64,000 nt of DNA from Megamerina dolium (GCA_963854835.1 OY978530.1:33851695-33915694); one strand, 5' to 3'. Positions 1 through 11,662 are shown, counted from the stretch's first letter. Notes: a model not told the origin generated them from the sequence alone. Numbers and translations: made by a program.

Positions 1-590
1 CACCTACCTAGGGATACACTTAGATAGACGGCTTACATGGCGCAAGCACATCGAAGCAAAAAGAACTCATATGAAATTAAAAGCTTCATGTCTGCACTGG
101 CTTATCAATTTCAGATCACCATTAAACTTGAAATACAAGGTCCTACAGTACAACAGCATAATAAAGCTAATTTGGAGTTACGGAATTCAATATTGAAATC
201 ATACAGAGATCTCAATCTAAAATGTTAAGGATGATAACTGGTGCACCATGGTATATTAGAAATGAATGTATACACAATGACTTAAATATCCCATTGGTAG
301 AAATTGAAGTTAAAAACACTAGACAAAAATATACTAGAAGATTACAAAGACATCCAAACACACTAGCAAGAACCTTGCTCAATACCTGCTATACTTCGCG
401 CCTTCGAAGAAAGGACCTGCCAGCCTTCCAATAAAAAGAAGAGCATCGTACAAAAAACATTGCTCTAGATAATAAGGAGCTACTGTTGTTGAATTAGATT
501 AAGATTTTAAAACTTATTGTTAGATTCTTTAGGAATAGATTCAATAAAGAAAGAAAATGTATAATAAAAAAAAAATATTTCTTTTATTTC
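1..590 (+). mobile_element. Jockey-clade non-LTR retrotransposon, 3' end only
   Basis: This is the last part of a non-LTR retrotransposon. It begins inside the C-terminal part of the reverse transcriptase and runs through a short A/T-rich 3' untranslated stretch to an A-rich tract near 565-582. The element enters from outside the window, so its 5' end is not visible. It is followed directly by an unrelated antisense gypsy remnant starting near 603. Family assignment rests on the RT tail described in the next entry. Confidence 0.7.
2..434 (+). pseudogene. Jockey-clade reverse transcriptase, C-terminal fragment
   Basis: The segment encodes the region after the RT palm of Jockey-type ORF2 proteins. 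In the first frame the start reads YLGIHLDRRLTWRKHIE, the usual phrase after the palm domain, and continues through a WSYGIQ motif. That frame stops at 194-196. The message resumes in the next frame with IQRSQSKMLRMITGAPWYI, a hallmark of Jockey RT tails (pattern LRMI-x-APW-YI), and runs to a stop at 434. One frameshift near position 190 therefore breaks the gene. No catalytic residues lie in this part. The assignment to Jockey rather than to another non-LTR clade rests on these two motifs and is fairly secure. Confidence 0.75.
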
Positions 591-602
591 AATGTTAATA
601 AA

Positions 603-2144
603 AAAAAAATCAGCGATGTGATTTTCTTTCCCTCTAATATATTCAATTTTGGCATTATAATCCATTAATTCGACTAACCACCTTTGAAGCCTTGGGCTGA
701 TGTCTTTTCCATTATTTTTAGCTTGTAGTGGCTGATGATCTGAATTCGAGATCGAACTCTACACCGTATAGATATGGCCTGTAATATTTTACTCCCCAGA
801 CTGCAGCTAGTAACTCCCTTTTTATGGTGGAGTAATTTTTTTTATGGTCTTTAGTGTTCTTGACTCATAACAGATAGGGTGTCCATCTTGAGTCAGAACA
901 GCACCCAATGCAATGCAGAATTACTTGCATGTGTTATTAACTTGAAACGTTTGTTAAAATCTGGAAACCTTAAAATCGGGGGATTTGTTAAAGTTTCTTT
1001 TAGTTTTTCAAATGCTGCGATGTAGTTGCGATCGTTCGTATTAACTTTAGCGTTTTTCTTTAAATGATTTGGTAATGGGTATGCACTTTTTGAGTAATCC
1101 TTTATAAATTTTCTGTAAAATCCTGACTTCCCTAAAAACGTTTTTCTTTTCTCTCGTTTATTGGGAAGTTTTATATTTTGAATTATGTCCAACTTCTTTA
1201 GATTTGGCTTAACACCTTCAGGTGTAAGAATATCGCCTAGAAATCTGTTTGCTTTTGCGTTGTTATATTTATCAATTTGGATTCTTAGTCTGGCTTCCCG
1301 AAGTCGTTTTATAATTTTTTTAATATTAACAACGTGTTCTTCTAATGACGTACTGACGTACTGAAAATTAGTATGTCATCTAAATACCCGACACATATTT
1401 TATTTATGTATTTTTTAGTACAGAGTTCATTAGACGTGGTAACGTTGAAAGCGCATTTTTAAGGCCGAAGGGCATTCGAATAAATTCGTTATGGCCAAAT
1501 GGAGTTTTTCCTCTATCTTCCTTTTTTACTATGATTTGGTGAAAACATTTTGCAAGGTCAAGAGTTGAAAAGTATTGGACTTTGCCAAGTTTGTCCAAAA
1601 TTCAGTGAATATGTGGAATTGGAAATTTAGCAGTTTTCGTGAATTCATTTAACTTTCTTTAGTCAACAACCAACCTCCATTTTTTTCTCCTGAATTATCA
1701 ATTTTTTTGGGTACTTGGATTTGAGACTCGATTTCTTTTTGGTATACTTGTGGGTATCTATAAATTGTTGAATAAAGAAGCCTATCAACTGTAGTTGGTA
1801 TTTCATGTTGAACTTCATGTGCCGCTGAAAGCTCATCGCCATCTTCAAATAAAAGGTCCTTAAACTCATTCAAAATTTTTTTTATTTCCGATATTTCTTC
1901 TTCAATTACATATTTAAAGCTTAACTGATCAATGTTGTTATGTTCGGAATTTTCAATGGTTCGAATACTGTAAATGTAGTAAGGATAATCAATCACCTTC
2001 GAAGAGAGTCCTCTTTACGAAAATTTCAATAAACCTAAAGAGCTTATTTAGATTTTTTCAGAGAACTGACCCTCAAATAGATTAGGTCGTATTACACTAG
2101 TATCTGACCCTGTACCAATGAGCCATTTAACCAGAGAGAGCAAG
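603..2144 (-). pseudogene. Gypsy-type pol remnant (protease, RT, RNase H), left copy
   Basis: Read on the minus strand, this is a decayed pol gene of a Ty3/gypsy element resembling the 17.6/297 group. A protease core near 2110-2130 reads LIGTGSDTSVI, where the usual catalytic Asp of the DTG motif is Gly. The RT follows with a QYFSTLDLAK motif and RMPFGLKNA (about 1450-1580). The FLG-x-SGFYRKFI connection motif lies near 1100-1150. RNase H remains (RELLAAVWGVKYYRPYLYG, then SPRLQRW and KENHIAD after correcting frames) lie between 820 and 603. Several frameshifts and stops interrupt it. Positions 814-2144 belong to the left arm of the inverted repeat. The RNase H end lies outside the arm and has no partner in the right copy. 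Confidence 0.8.
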
Positions 2145-2781
2145 CAGCGAATAATATACGACTGATGACGTTTAATTCGAGAGTATGTTATGCAAATACA
2201 ATACAATACGTATGCAGAACGATATAAAAGCGATAAAGTGTACATGCGAACACAGCAGTCACACATGCCTCACAGTCAGACATATACTGAAAATGTTATT
2301 GTTTTCGTGTTATTATGTGCTCTCATCTGCATAGGAGACACATTCAATACAGTGTTGCCAGGACTTCAAAAATAACAAAACGAGATCGGCCAAATAAAAA
2401 CGCTAAATAAGCTATATGGTAAAAAAAAGAAGGAAAGTACAGCCTTTCCCACATTTCATAAACAGTTTATACTTTATTTTTAACATGTATGCATTTTATT
2501 TGAACAATTGAAGCATACATTAGGTACAAATATATGAGAAAATACTTTCATAAAACTATTAATTAATATATATTATTACAAACATTAAATCAAGCGCTTT
2601 CGTTTTAACAACTAAATAACATGTGAATTTAGAAGAGGACAGCAGCAAACTCTTTCAACACTCTACAAAAACAGCTTATTGCCGAAAAATTCAAAATTAT
2701 ATTATTCCATAGCGGACTATATCTAACATGTAACTATTTCCTTTTCATCAGATGAATTAGATGAACTACTGTTTATATATA
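2145..2781. other. No gene seen (arm, between gypsy pol and mariner)
   Basis: A/T-rich sequence shared by both arms. Short open frames occur on both strands, but none resembles a known protein. It may be degraded upstream gypsy sequence, because the protease remnant lies just beside it. Confidence 0.4.
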
Positions 2782-3271
2782 CCATGTGTACAAGCTTACA
2801 TCCGCAGTTTTTCGTTAAAAAAAAAACAAATTTTTTTTTTCATAGAACGCCAAAAATAATGGTAATGGCTTGTTGAGTAACACCTAACTGTTCGGTAAGC
2901 ATTTCTTGCGATTGGGTGTCGTCCTCATCGAAAGAGCCTGTAAATCATGGTCCTCAACTTTTCTGGGTCTATTTTCACGCTTCTTGTCACTCAAGTCAAA
3001 ATGGCCTTCTTTGAACCGACGAAACCAGTCTCTGCAAGCGGTTTCCAAAGAGATTTCTTCAAATTGAAGCAAAAAAGTAGAGCTTCCCGCTCTTCCTGCT
3101 CTAGACATGATTATACGAGGAAAAATGTATGTTGTTTGAAATCACTGATGATGTTTACTAATTGATGTAAACAGGTGTCGAACTCATAAAAAAAGGGTGC
3201 ACAGTCGATAATAGCTCAATATGCTCACTAACGCCATCTACGAGCAAACAGCGGATTTAAGCTTGTACACC
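2782..3271 (-). mobile_element. Internally deleted mariner, left-arm copy
   Basis: The element is 490 bp and is flanked by TA dinucleotides at 2780-2781 and 3272-3273. Its ends form imperfect terminal inverted repeats of about 28 bp that share GTGTACAAGCTTA followed by ATCCGC. Between them only the first part of a transposase gene survives on the minus strand. The structure is that of a non-autonomous mariner produced by internal deletion. An almost identical copy sits at 20812-21302 in the right arm, so the element was present before the inverted duplication formed. Confidence 0.8.
2884..3108 (-). pseudogene. Mariner transposase, N-terminal fragment
   Basis: This open frame starts with a methionine near the upstream terminal repeat and encodes about 74 residues. 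It contains the mariner helix-turn-helix phrase CRDWFRRFKEGHFDLSDKKR, followed by a RPRKVEDHDLQAL stretch that resembles the usual GRP-x-x-x-D-D-x-x-L linker. The next part of the protein (a TEQLGVTQQAITIIF-like helix) continues in another frame. The catalytic domain is missing because of the internal deletion, so no activity is expected. Confidence 0.75.
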
Positions 3272-3273
3272 TA

Positions 3274-4879
3274 ACATCCTTATAAGCTGGGATGCATGAG
3301 AAGGTACTGTAGCCGTGTCGAATGCGCAATAAGATCAAGGTTTTGCTTGCGATTTGCAATCCCGAATCTTTTGTCAGTAAGCCAATATACTCGAACTTTT
3401 TACTTGTATATCCTGTAATAGAAACAAATTCCACGCAACACAGCTGACTATTTCAATATAGAGAATGATAATGGCGGCAATTATGTTGGACCCAATGTGA
3501 TGCTGCTAGATGATAATTCTCATAAAAAAAGTCTCTTCGCTTTGTAACATAGCGGTGAACTGAATTTATACAATATCTTGTATTGTATGTGTGGAGGATT
3601 ATCCTTAAAGAATGCTAGTTTGAAAATAAGACAGGGCTAGAAAAAAGCCACGAAAATAAACAAAAATGCGAAACTGGCATCACTGATAATAACGATTAAT
3701 GCGCATATTATACGAAAGCACACGGACGACAGAATATTAAGGTAGCGATCATATTTTACCTCTAATCGGTTCTGTGAATTTGACAGTATGTGACGTCACA
3801 GTATTTCCAAGAGTTGAATTATTCATTCATTATTCCGCATTGTTTATATATCTAATAATTATATTATATATTATAGTATAAACAAAGTAACACAATCCGA
3901 GAGAGGTATTTTGATGCTCCCATTTTAAAATAAGTGCATAAAAGAAAATCAAAAGACAGCTTTGTGAAAACTATCAAAGTGAAAAATTCGAAAATATTTT
4001 GTTACAATAACAATCTGGTTGTATATAAAGGTCAAGCATCTCGCATGCATTTGTTTATTCTTTCTTTTCCATTATTACTAATTTTATTTTAATTACATCA
4101 ACTTGTAAAATCTTTTTTAAATTTTACAATAATTAAAATAATCAAGAATTTGGTTAAAGCCCATTGTTTTTTCTTTTAAAAAATAAAAAAAAATTATAAT
4201 TTTGTACTCAACTAGAGGGTTACTAATTTTGATATATTTTGACACATAGTAATTTTGACACTACCTAAACATGCTTTGGCATATACTGTAAATGACAAGA
4301 ACAAATTTTATGATTGCCTTACATGATTAATTATACTATATATTTTTCTTTTCAAGTTGTTTGCCATTTTGCCATCTTCTCTCGCAGCTGAAGTATTGTG
4401 ACGTCACATCTAGAAAAAGCTTCTCTGATGTTCGCAATCTTCTTTTCTATTATTATTAGTATAATCACAAATGCAAAAATATTATCAGTTGCTGGCAGAC
4501 ATGGTTGCTGTTTGATTATGCGCATTTAGACACAAAAACATTTGCACGAAAAACATTTTCAATTAACTTATGATGTTTCGTTCGCGTTTACACGGGCAAA
4601 AATGGTTCTCGGCGACTCCTTTGTATGTTTGACATTACGAATAGTCTTTGGACTGTAAACAAATTTTTAGAGGTAGATGAAATTGTGGTAAATTCTAAAA
4701 TTTAGTGGTAGACTTTAATGAAGTAAAAGATATGATATTTATGAATTCGCTTTTTATTATTCATCAAAAAGTGTAATGTTTCACATTTATTGCTAATGTA
4801 TAAACAAAAATATTCATTTCACGTTCCATTGTTACACCTGTTAAAACATTTAAAAAATCTCTTATCAAAATTAAATCAT
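3274..4879. other. Unidentified 1.6-kb segment of the left arm
   Basis: I recognise no gene here. The segment holds two perfect TGACGTCA palindromes (3791-3798 and 4399-4406) and a TATATAAAGG box near 4024. A diverged copy of its inner part (about 4683-4796) recurs at 52335-52452, so the segment belongs to an interspersed repeat. A 22-base motif starting TTTAGACACAAAAACATT is present at 4524 and again in the spacer near 18688. It could be LTR or leader sequence, or a non-autonomous DNA element. Confidence 0.5.
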
Positions 4880-5204
4880 CACAGCATCAAATACTGCAGT
4901 TACAACAAATGCAATGCCCTGTACAACACCAGCAAATTCCGCAGGAATTGCAAAATCAAGAATATGAATTCAACATGAGACCAAATGAACAATTTCGTCG
5001 ATTGAAACCTCTTGACGCCAACCATAATTATAAATCGTTTATCAGTACTGTGGACACAAATTTATTACTTTGCGGAGCCAACGTAAGCTTGCAACAATAT
5101 TGCCTAAGAATTGTTGCAAACGAATAAATCTTTATGACAACGTTGGCAGAGATCTTGTTGACATTTTGTTAGAAAAAAAAGACGGGCCAATTAGGGCTCA
5201 TATT
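4880..5204 (+). pseudogene. Gag-like frame, first piece
   Basis: The segment begins at the inner end of the left arm and encodes a Gln-rich stretch, followed by a helical-looking region that contains FRRLKPLDANHNYKSFIS and a QQYCLRIVANE motif. The frame changes near 5121 and goes on through DNVGRDLVDILLEKKDG. The style (Q-rich head, FI-x-x-VDT, then a conserved helix) recalls Ty3/gypsy gag capsid regions, but I cannot name the family with certainty. The sequence is broken by the LOA insertion after 5204. The frame resumes at 10925 once the LOA element and one copy of its target duplication are ignored. Confidence 0.45.
5192..5204 (+). repeat. Target-site duplication of the first LOA element, 5' side
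   Basis: The 13-bp sequence TAGGGCTCATATT is repeated exactly at 10912-10924. It brackets the LOA element and marks its insertion ends. Confidence 0.9.
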
Positions 5205-5621
5205 GGTCGGCAAAATCCTCCACTGAACCCGCCTCGAGGGTGCCGACTGGAAATAGATACCACAGTTTAGCCTGTACGATGTCAGGCGGTAACTAGCTAA
5301 GATAAGGGTAAGTTGGTGAGTGTTTGTTACTCTTCAATAGTACAGCATTCGGCAACGTATTCTTATCATGGTCGGATGTGAGAGGCTGGATTAAGGTGTT
5401 AAGCGATCCGTGCCGAAAATCAGCCTGGCTGGGGGCTCCTTTTTCAAATAGCCCAGTCGCTTACGTGAGCTTACGGATACCTGGCGCCCTCCGTAATAAG
5501 TAGCCTGCGTACTGCGAATCTCTGCGCAGGCGGACATTTTTTCTTCGAAACTCGTGGGAACAAGATTGATTCTAAAAACCCAAAAACTGGATCTCGATCC
5601 AAAAATCTGGGGGTTCCGGGG

Positions 5622-6935
5622 GTGTTAACGGGAGGAACGGCGGACAATAAGGCTTCACCAGAGGCCGAGCTCTTAGCTACACCACTCGTTCCCACCTCTG
5701 GAACTCAGAACGAAATTCCCGCAATGGCGGACAGCACTGCCTCATACGAAGTAGTGCTGATAGCCACGGCGGGAAAAGTAGTGGAGGGTGTGGCGGAAAA
5801 TGAGGCTTCCATAGAAGCCGAGTTTTCAGCCAGCCCAAAATCAATGGCAGCATCTGTCGCGGCGGACGGAACGGGTCTCGGAAGACCTAAGCCGGCGGCT
5901 GCGACGGTGTTGAATGAAGAGGACGGTGTCACCAGGTCGGCAGGAAAGCCGGTTTGGAGGCAGCGTAAAATATCTGGCCGAACATTTGATGGTGTGGACG
6001 AAGACGCTCCTAGTGGGTTAGCTTTATCAGGTGTAAGCGAAGAGGACGGAGTCTCCAGAGTAGAGTGAATCCTGTTGAAGAAACGGGAGAAGCAGAAGCG
6101 AAAGAGACAATGTAAAAGGGCCATGAAGTCGTCGGAGAAAACCATTGAGCAGCTCCCGGGCCAACTCAGTGGACTTCTGCCAGATGAGTCGACCTTGGAG
6201 GTGGAGAACTCGGGAAGAGGTTCAGGGGCGATAGCTCCGGAACCACTTTGAAAAATTCAACGCCTGAGGAGCCTCATCCGAAGAAGACGGAGGGGCCAAT
6301 TGAGGTGGATGTTGGGAAGGATGAACAACCGTCCCTTGAGAAGGTTGATAATCCTTCCACGCAGACACCAAAAGGGGCAAGTGCTCGGAGAGATGGACGG
6401 CCAATTATTAAGGCCCAAGCCTAACACGGGTAGAGTAGCTCTGGGAACGACGGGGCAGGAAAATCCGACATCGGGGGGTGATGAGCGGGGTGGACAATCT
6501 GGAAAGATTGTTAACCCAGCGAACTCACAGTCCTCGCATGCGGCACCTGGACCGAGCGGTCTTGGCAGAGCGCCTAAACGTCGGGCTGAACAGGTAAAGG
6601 GCGAGCCCACTAGGGCGAGGACGACTTACGCTCAAGTAGCGGAAGCTGAACTCGTTATGGGAGTCATGGACTTGTCACTAGAGGGGCGTCTGGAGGATAC
6701 TCATCTGAGTACCTTCAAGGTATCTTTGTTGGATGCCATGGAGTCCCTTGAAGACGATGTCAATGACATTGGATTTGTCTGCAGGGCAAGGGTAGAGAGC
6801 GGATTGATCGTACTAAGGTGCAAAAATCAGCTATCCAAGCAATGGCTGTGCAAGACAGTGGATCACCTAACCGGTTTGTGGGAGGGTGCGAAGCTCAAAT
6901 GTGACAGCCTAACTGCCTTGTCGACAAAGAGGTAG
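5622..6935 (+). pseudogene. LOA copy 1 ORF1 (gag-like)
   Basis: ORF1 proteins of LOA elements bind the element RNA and form the ribonucleoprotein used in retrotransposition. The head (5622-6068) is rich in Ala, Glu and Gly. A stop follows, a middle part from about 6268 to 6423 reads in another frame, and 6300-6935 encodes the conserved C-terminal part, including TYAQVAEAELVMGVMDLSL and CKNQLSKQWLCKTVDHLTG. No CCHC zinc knuckle is visible. An in-frame TAG at 6933-6935 separates it from the following frame. That frame carries the end of this protein domain (RIAGGRLNLVLNRPS) before the endonuclease begins. The assignment is by position and style. Confidence 0.65.
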
Positions 6936-9900
6936 ATGGTGATTATTGCTCATGGCAATGCTGTGGCCAGCGATATCATCCTCAGAAGGCTGCAGCGCCA
7001 GAACGCCTGTGTGAAGGACACTTCCAAATGTAGTGTTATCCGCACAGAAGAGTGTGGCGAGGCAGAAAGGACAGGTGTCGTACTCACCGTGCTGTGTCAT
7101 AAGGAGGACGCGGAGGCCGTCAGGATCGCAGGGGGGAGACTCAACTTGGTCTTGAACAGGCCGTCGTTAAATTCCAGAAGGATGCAGTATGAGGGGTGCG
7201 ACGCAGCTCCTGGCGTGGGGATAGTGGCAGATTCTGCAAGGAAGAAGCCATTAGGGCGGGAGGTGGTCCCGCGCCAGGAACCACTAAATCTGTGTCAACT
7301 CAATATTCACCACAGCAAAGCAGCATCATCAATGATGGTGCGGAGCTTCGATGAGGATGAGCTTGACATTGCACTAGTTCAGGAGCCCTGGATTCTTCAT
7401 GGAAGGATCAAAGGCCTATCTGCACAAAAGACCACTTTGTTTTATCCACAAACAGAGGGGAAGTTGAGGACATGCATTTTAGTTAGACATGGGATATGTG
7501 CGATTCTAATGTCTAACTTGTGTTCACCGGATCTCACAGTAGTGAGAATAGGTGACGGTGCGGGATCATTTATGATCGCATCAGCATACCTTCCATACGA
7601 TTCTCCAGACGAACCACCTTCGAGAGAGGTGGAAGCTCTAGTGAGATTCTGTGATGGTAAGGGGGTTGGTCTGATCTTAGGCTGTGATGCCAATGCGTAC
7701 AGTTCTGTGTGGGGCAGCAGCAATGAAAATTATAGAGGAGAGTGTCTACTCGAATTTATATAAAGATTTGGTCTACAAGTTGCCAATAGGGGAACAGAGC
7801 CGACCTTTGTCGACGCACGTAGTTGCGAGGTCATTGATGTTACTCTGACGAATGTCAAAATGTTGGATAGGATTTTGGATTGGAGGGTTGTGGATAGACT
7901 AACCATGTCGGACCACAGGGCCATTCAGTTTGGGGTTATGTCCGATAAAAGACATAGGAACGACTGTAGAATGGTAAGGATACCGAAACGAACGGATTGT
8001 ACAAGGTACTGCGAAGTTCTTAAGGAATTATTGCCAAGGAGGTTTAAAAGACCTAGAACAACCGTAGATGTTGAGTATCAGGTGAGGGCTATCAGCTCAG
8101 CCATGATCAAAGCATTTGAAGCTTCATGTCCTCTGACGGTAGTGGACGAAGGAGATCCCACTCCATGGTGGAATGGGGAACTGGAATCCATGAAAAAGGA
8201 GACAAGGAAGGCTTTTAATCGTCACATGAGAGGGGACCCCAACGCATGGGACGACTACAAGTCAAAAAAAAAGGGAGCTGAAAAAGACTCTACGCAACCG
8301 TAAAAGGAAAACGTGGAGGGAATTCTGCTCAAATATGCAAGATATGACCTATGTATGTAGATTACAGAGGATCATATCAAAGGACCCGGTGTCAAAGTTG
8401 GGATTAATTCACAAAACGAATGGATCCTTTACAGAGACAATCGGAGAGTCACTGAAATACCTGATGGAGGTGCATTTTCCAGGAAGCTTTAGATCGGAAG
8501 ATCCTTGGGAAGCCACCCGCAAGGGTGCAAACAGGAATGAAAGATTGAAAGCTGAAAGGATAGTCACCAGAGATGGAGTGATAAACGCCATTAAGCGTTT
8601 CTCTCCATTCAAAACAGCGGGTACAGACGGGATATTTCCAGCCCTACTTCAGTGGGGTCCAGAAGCTACAGGATATATCCCGACTCAATGGAGAGAGACT
8701 AAGGTTGTCTTTCTTCCAAAGCCGGGAAAAAGGGACTACTCAGAGGCTAAATCTTTCCGGCCGGTTAGCTTGACCTCCTTTCTGCTTAAATGTATGAAAT
8801 GAGTACTGGCGGACTACATGGAAAGGACAACGCTTCTGACAAAACCACTGAGCAGGTGTCTGCACGCGTACAGATCTGGCAAATCCACTGAAACGGCCCT
8901 GCACGAACTCGTTCGCGTAGCGGAGAGGGAACTGTCTTGTGGAGGGACATCTATGTCTACTTTTATGGATATAGAAGGTGCTTTCGATAAGATTGGTTCC
9001 GATAAGCTTAAGATGGCCCTAGCTACTCGTGAAGTCAGCCCATTATAAGGTGGGTGGACAGCATGCTGAGGAAAAGGGCAATAAACTTTCAAAATGGGAG
9101 TTACAGACTCAGAGGTAGGGTAGTCAAAGGGTGTCCACAGGGGGGAGTATTATCGCCCATCCTTTGGAACATCACGGTCGATTCCCTACTTCAGCTTCTG
9201 GACTCAAAAGGCATACACACCGTCAGGTATGCAGATGACATAGCGGTAACGGTGAGTGGTAAGTTCCTGGACACCATTTATGATACCATGAGAGGTGCAC
9301 TCAAAATGGTTGAAGGATGGTGCACGGAACAAGGTTTCTCTGTAAATGCTAGTAAGTCGGAAACAGTACTCTTTACTAAAAGGAGGACTGGACTAACAAT
9401 AGACCCTCTTAGGCTTTTTGGATCGAACATCAACGTATCCAAGGAAGTAAGTATCTAGGTGTCATCCTGGAAAACAAGCTGACTTGGAATAGTCACGTCG
9501 ATAACAAGATCCAGAAGGGCAAGCAGGTATTGCATCAGTGTAAGAGAGTGTTCGGTCTCATGTGGGGAATTACTCCCAGAGCAGCGCACTGGATCTACAC
9601 AACGATGGTCAGGCCCTTAATAACATATGCTGCTGTGGTCTGGTGGCCTAAGGTCACCCAAAAGACCGCGAAAAGCAAGTTAGATAGGGTGCAAAGAATG
9701 GCTTGTATTGGGATTACTGGAGCTATCCGGAGGACCCCAGTAGAAGCATTGGAAGTCTTTCTCGGGCTGCTGCCGTTGGACTTGCATATTATGAAGTCAG
9801 CGGCATTAACAGCATTACGTCTGAAGACAACCAATAATTGGTATAAATTCGGCACAGAGATGGGGCACAGGGGCATCCTGTCACTCAAATGCTAATGGAG

Positions 9901-10840
9901 GGAATGGGTAGGCTGAAGATGACTAAAAAGTCACACAGAACACTCATTGAAGACGGCCTTACACATGATGTATGTGAGGAAAATGACATCAGCATTTTTA
10001 CAGATGGTTCATTAATGGATGGCAGAGCGGGTTCTGGAATCTTCTCTAAAGAGTTGGGACTGGCATGCACTCTGAATCTGGGAAGATACGTATCGGTCTA
10101 TCAAGCAGAAATGCTTGGTCTAATGCATGCGTTAGACCATCTACTGGATGGAAAGGTGCAAGGTAAGAAAATCTTGCTAGCACTCGATAACCAGGCGGCT
10201 GCAACAACCTACGGTATCTTCTAAGTTGGCGCTCGAATGTGTTCAGAAACTTAATGGGTGTGCTCGTAGTAATGCGATTACTCTTATGTGGGTGAAGGGA
10301 CACATTGGTATAGAACAGAATGAAGCTCCTTGGCTAGACAAGGATCTGAAGCTGAATTTTATGGACCGGAACCAGTAGTCGCTCTCAGCAGCGGGCAAGG
10401 CAAAGGTCGAAGAGTGGATAAAGAAACTCCATCTCACGAGATGGGAGAACTTATCTACTTGTAGACAGGCAAATGCTTCGTTGAGGCTATCAAAGGGCAG
10501 TGAATCGTGGAGGGCTCTCAGTCTAGGACGAATGACTCTAAGCTGGTTGACTGCATTAATAACTGGGCATGGCAATTTCAGGTACCACCTCAGCAAGATG
10601 GGTCTTGTTGATGGGGAGGATGCTTATATTTGCAGATTATGCATGGAAGAGGCAGAGACAGCGGCTCACATAGTGTGCCAGTGTCCTGCATTGGCAAGCA
10701 GGAGGATGTTCACACTGGGTCGCCAATTTATTGATGAACTCGAAATGTGGAACATACCCCACAAAGACATGCTTGAAATAACGCGTGATGTTATTATGAG
10801 GAAGGAAGTAGAAGAATTCTGCAACCGAACAAATAATTAA
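6936..10840 (+). pseudogene. LOA copy 1 ORF2 (endonuclease, RT, RNase H)
   Basis: ORF2 nicks target DNA and copies the RNA at the nick. The endonuclease starts near 7290 (LCQLNIHHSKA) and keeps QEPW, GCDANA and SDHRAI. A stop at 7761-7763 and a shift in an A-run near 8270 precede the RT. RT motifs include VVFLPKPGKR, FMDIEGAFDK (motif A), KGCPQGGVLSP (motif B) and VRYADDIAV (motif C, intact). Part of the thumb-side sequence before IPTQWRETK is missing near 8670. RNase H (9990-10224) keeps FTDGS, YQAEM and ALDNQA. The C-terminal cysteine motif is CRLCMEEAETAAHIVCQCP (near 10630). Stops at 8800 and 10222 and shifts near 9050, 9450 and 9890 inactivate it. Confidence 0.88.
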
Positions 10841-10911
10841 CACACGATTTGAGGGACGAAAAGGGACCCATATAAGTGGTCTGATTCGGCTAATCCCTAA
10901 ATATATAATAA

Positions 10912-10924
10912 TAGGGCTCATATT
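10912..10924 (+). repeat. Target-site duplication of the first LOA element, 3' side
   Basis: Exact second copy of the 13-bp sequence found at 5192-5204, directly after the element's TAA-rich tail. Confidence 0.9.
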
Positions 10925-11095
10925 AACCAATGCGAAAAAATGAATGAAATTATCTTAAAATACACAAGACTAAAATTATTAGAAGACACCAGAGCCATAT
11001 ATTTTAGAAATAGGAAACCAAAAAGTAATACCAAACAGTTAGAATATGAACAAACTTATACGAAAAGATATGAAACCCCTAATTCAACACATAAC
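10925..11095 (+). pseudogene. Gag-like frame, second piece
   Basis: This is the continuation of the frame cut by the LOA element. In the same frame as the piece that ends at 5204 it encodes a charged region with KYTRLKLLEDTRAIYFRN and a Lys/Asn/Tyr-rich stretch. It is open up to 11095, where the BEL element begins. Its codon phase agrees with the upstream piece across the LOA insertion, which supports a single original gene. Identity as gag is tentative. Confidence 0.45.
11090..11095 (+). repeat. Target-site duplication of the BEL element, 5' side
   Basis: CATAAC lies immediately before the 5' LTR and is repeated at 18464-18469 immediately after the 3' LTR. Confidence 0.85.
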
Positions 11096-11662
11096 TGTCT
11101 AAATCCCTTTAGACAAGCCATATGGTCAGTCCCTGAAAGAAGAATTTATATAATGAATTAAGTATACTTACGTCCCCCTAAAACAAGTTATACTTACCTT
11201 ACCTTTCATACTTACCATGTGGCAACCCAACTTTCCACATAAATTCACCTTTTATGTTGGGTTTTCGCGGTTCGTGTTATGATCGACCGATGTTACCATC
11301 TTCTCTACTATTCGGTCCTTGAAGATTTTCCATCGAGATCGTGCCATTCCGCGCCGTTTTCATTTTTTAATAAATATAAATCGTTCTTATATATTTCATC
11401 ACGAGTCTAGATCGTGTTAATTATAAATAGTGCGAATTATTGTGACTTTAGTGATTTATATACGTATCGTTATTTACATAAATGTAAATAACGATACGTA
11501 CATATATGTATAAACGATAGCATTAACTTATTGAACATATAATACATTAAAAGTGTAGAACTATTATACTATTATACGAAGATTATAAACATAAAAGGTG
11601 TTGAATAAAATAAACATTGATTTGATTACTAAAAAAATAGTGTTTAGTTATCAAATTATTCA
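11096..11662 (+). repeat. 5' LTR of the BEL element
   Basis: The 567-bp sequence begins TGTCTAAATCCC, ends TTATTCA and repeats at 17877-18463. It contains AATAAA motifs near 11370 and 11606 that could serve as polyadenylation signals. A near-perfect palindrome at 11461-11500 (two 18-bp stems, 4-base loop) is present here but altered in the other LTR. Confidence 0.93.

Larger units (their letters stand above)
814..4879 (+). repeat. Left arm of a 4.07-kb inverted repeat
   Basis: Every position x here pairs with position 24084 minus x on the opposite strand (shifting briefly to 24083), giving arms of 4066 bases. The outer end is the CTCCCTTTTT motif at 814. The inner end is TTAAATCAT ending at 4879. 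Identity is very high: I noticed only about ten single-base differences and one compensated 1-bp shift while comparing the arms by eye. The arm contains gypsy pol remains, a deleted mariner and about 1.6 kb without recognisable genes. Confidence 0.97.
5205..10911 (+). mobile_element. LOA-clade non-LTR retrotransposon, copy 1
   Basis: The element is 5707 bp with exact 13-bp target duplications. It has a leader of about 420 bp, a gag-like ORF1, and an ORF2 that encodes an AP-type endonuclease, a reverse transcriptase and an RNase H domain. It ends in a short TAA-rich 3' tail (CTAAATATATAATAA). An RNase H domain downstream of the RT separates LOA and I clades from R1 and Jockey. The endonuclease phrases (QINIHHSK-like start, QEPW, GCDANA) match LOA/Bilbo-type elements. 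At least six stops or frameshifts make it inactive. Shorter relatives lie at 40961-41603 and 53634-55410. Confidence 0.88.

Noticed and set aside
5705..6145. A 146-codon minus-strand frame
   Set aside because: It is antisense to LOA ORF1 and has no family resemblance. It results from the G/C-rich codons of the sense strand.
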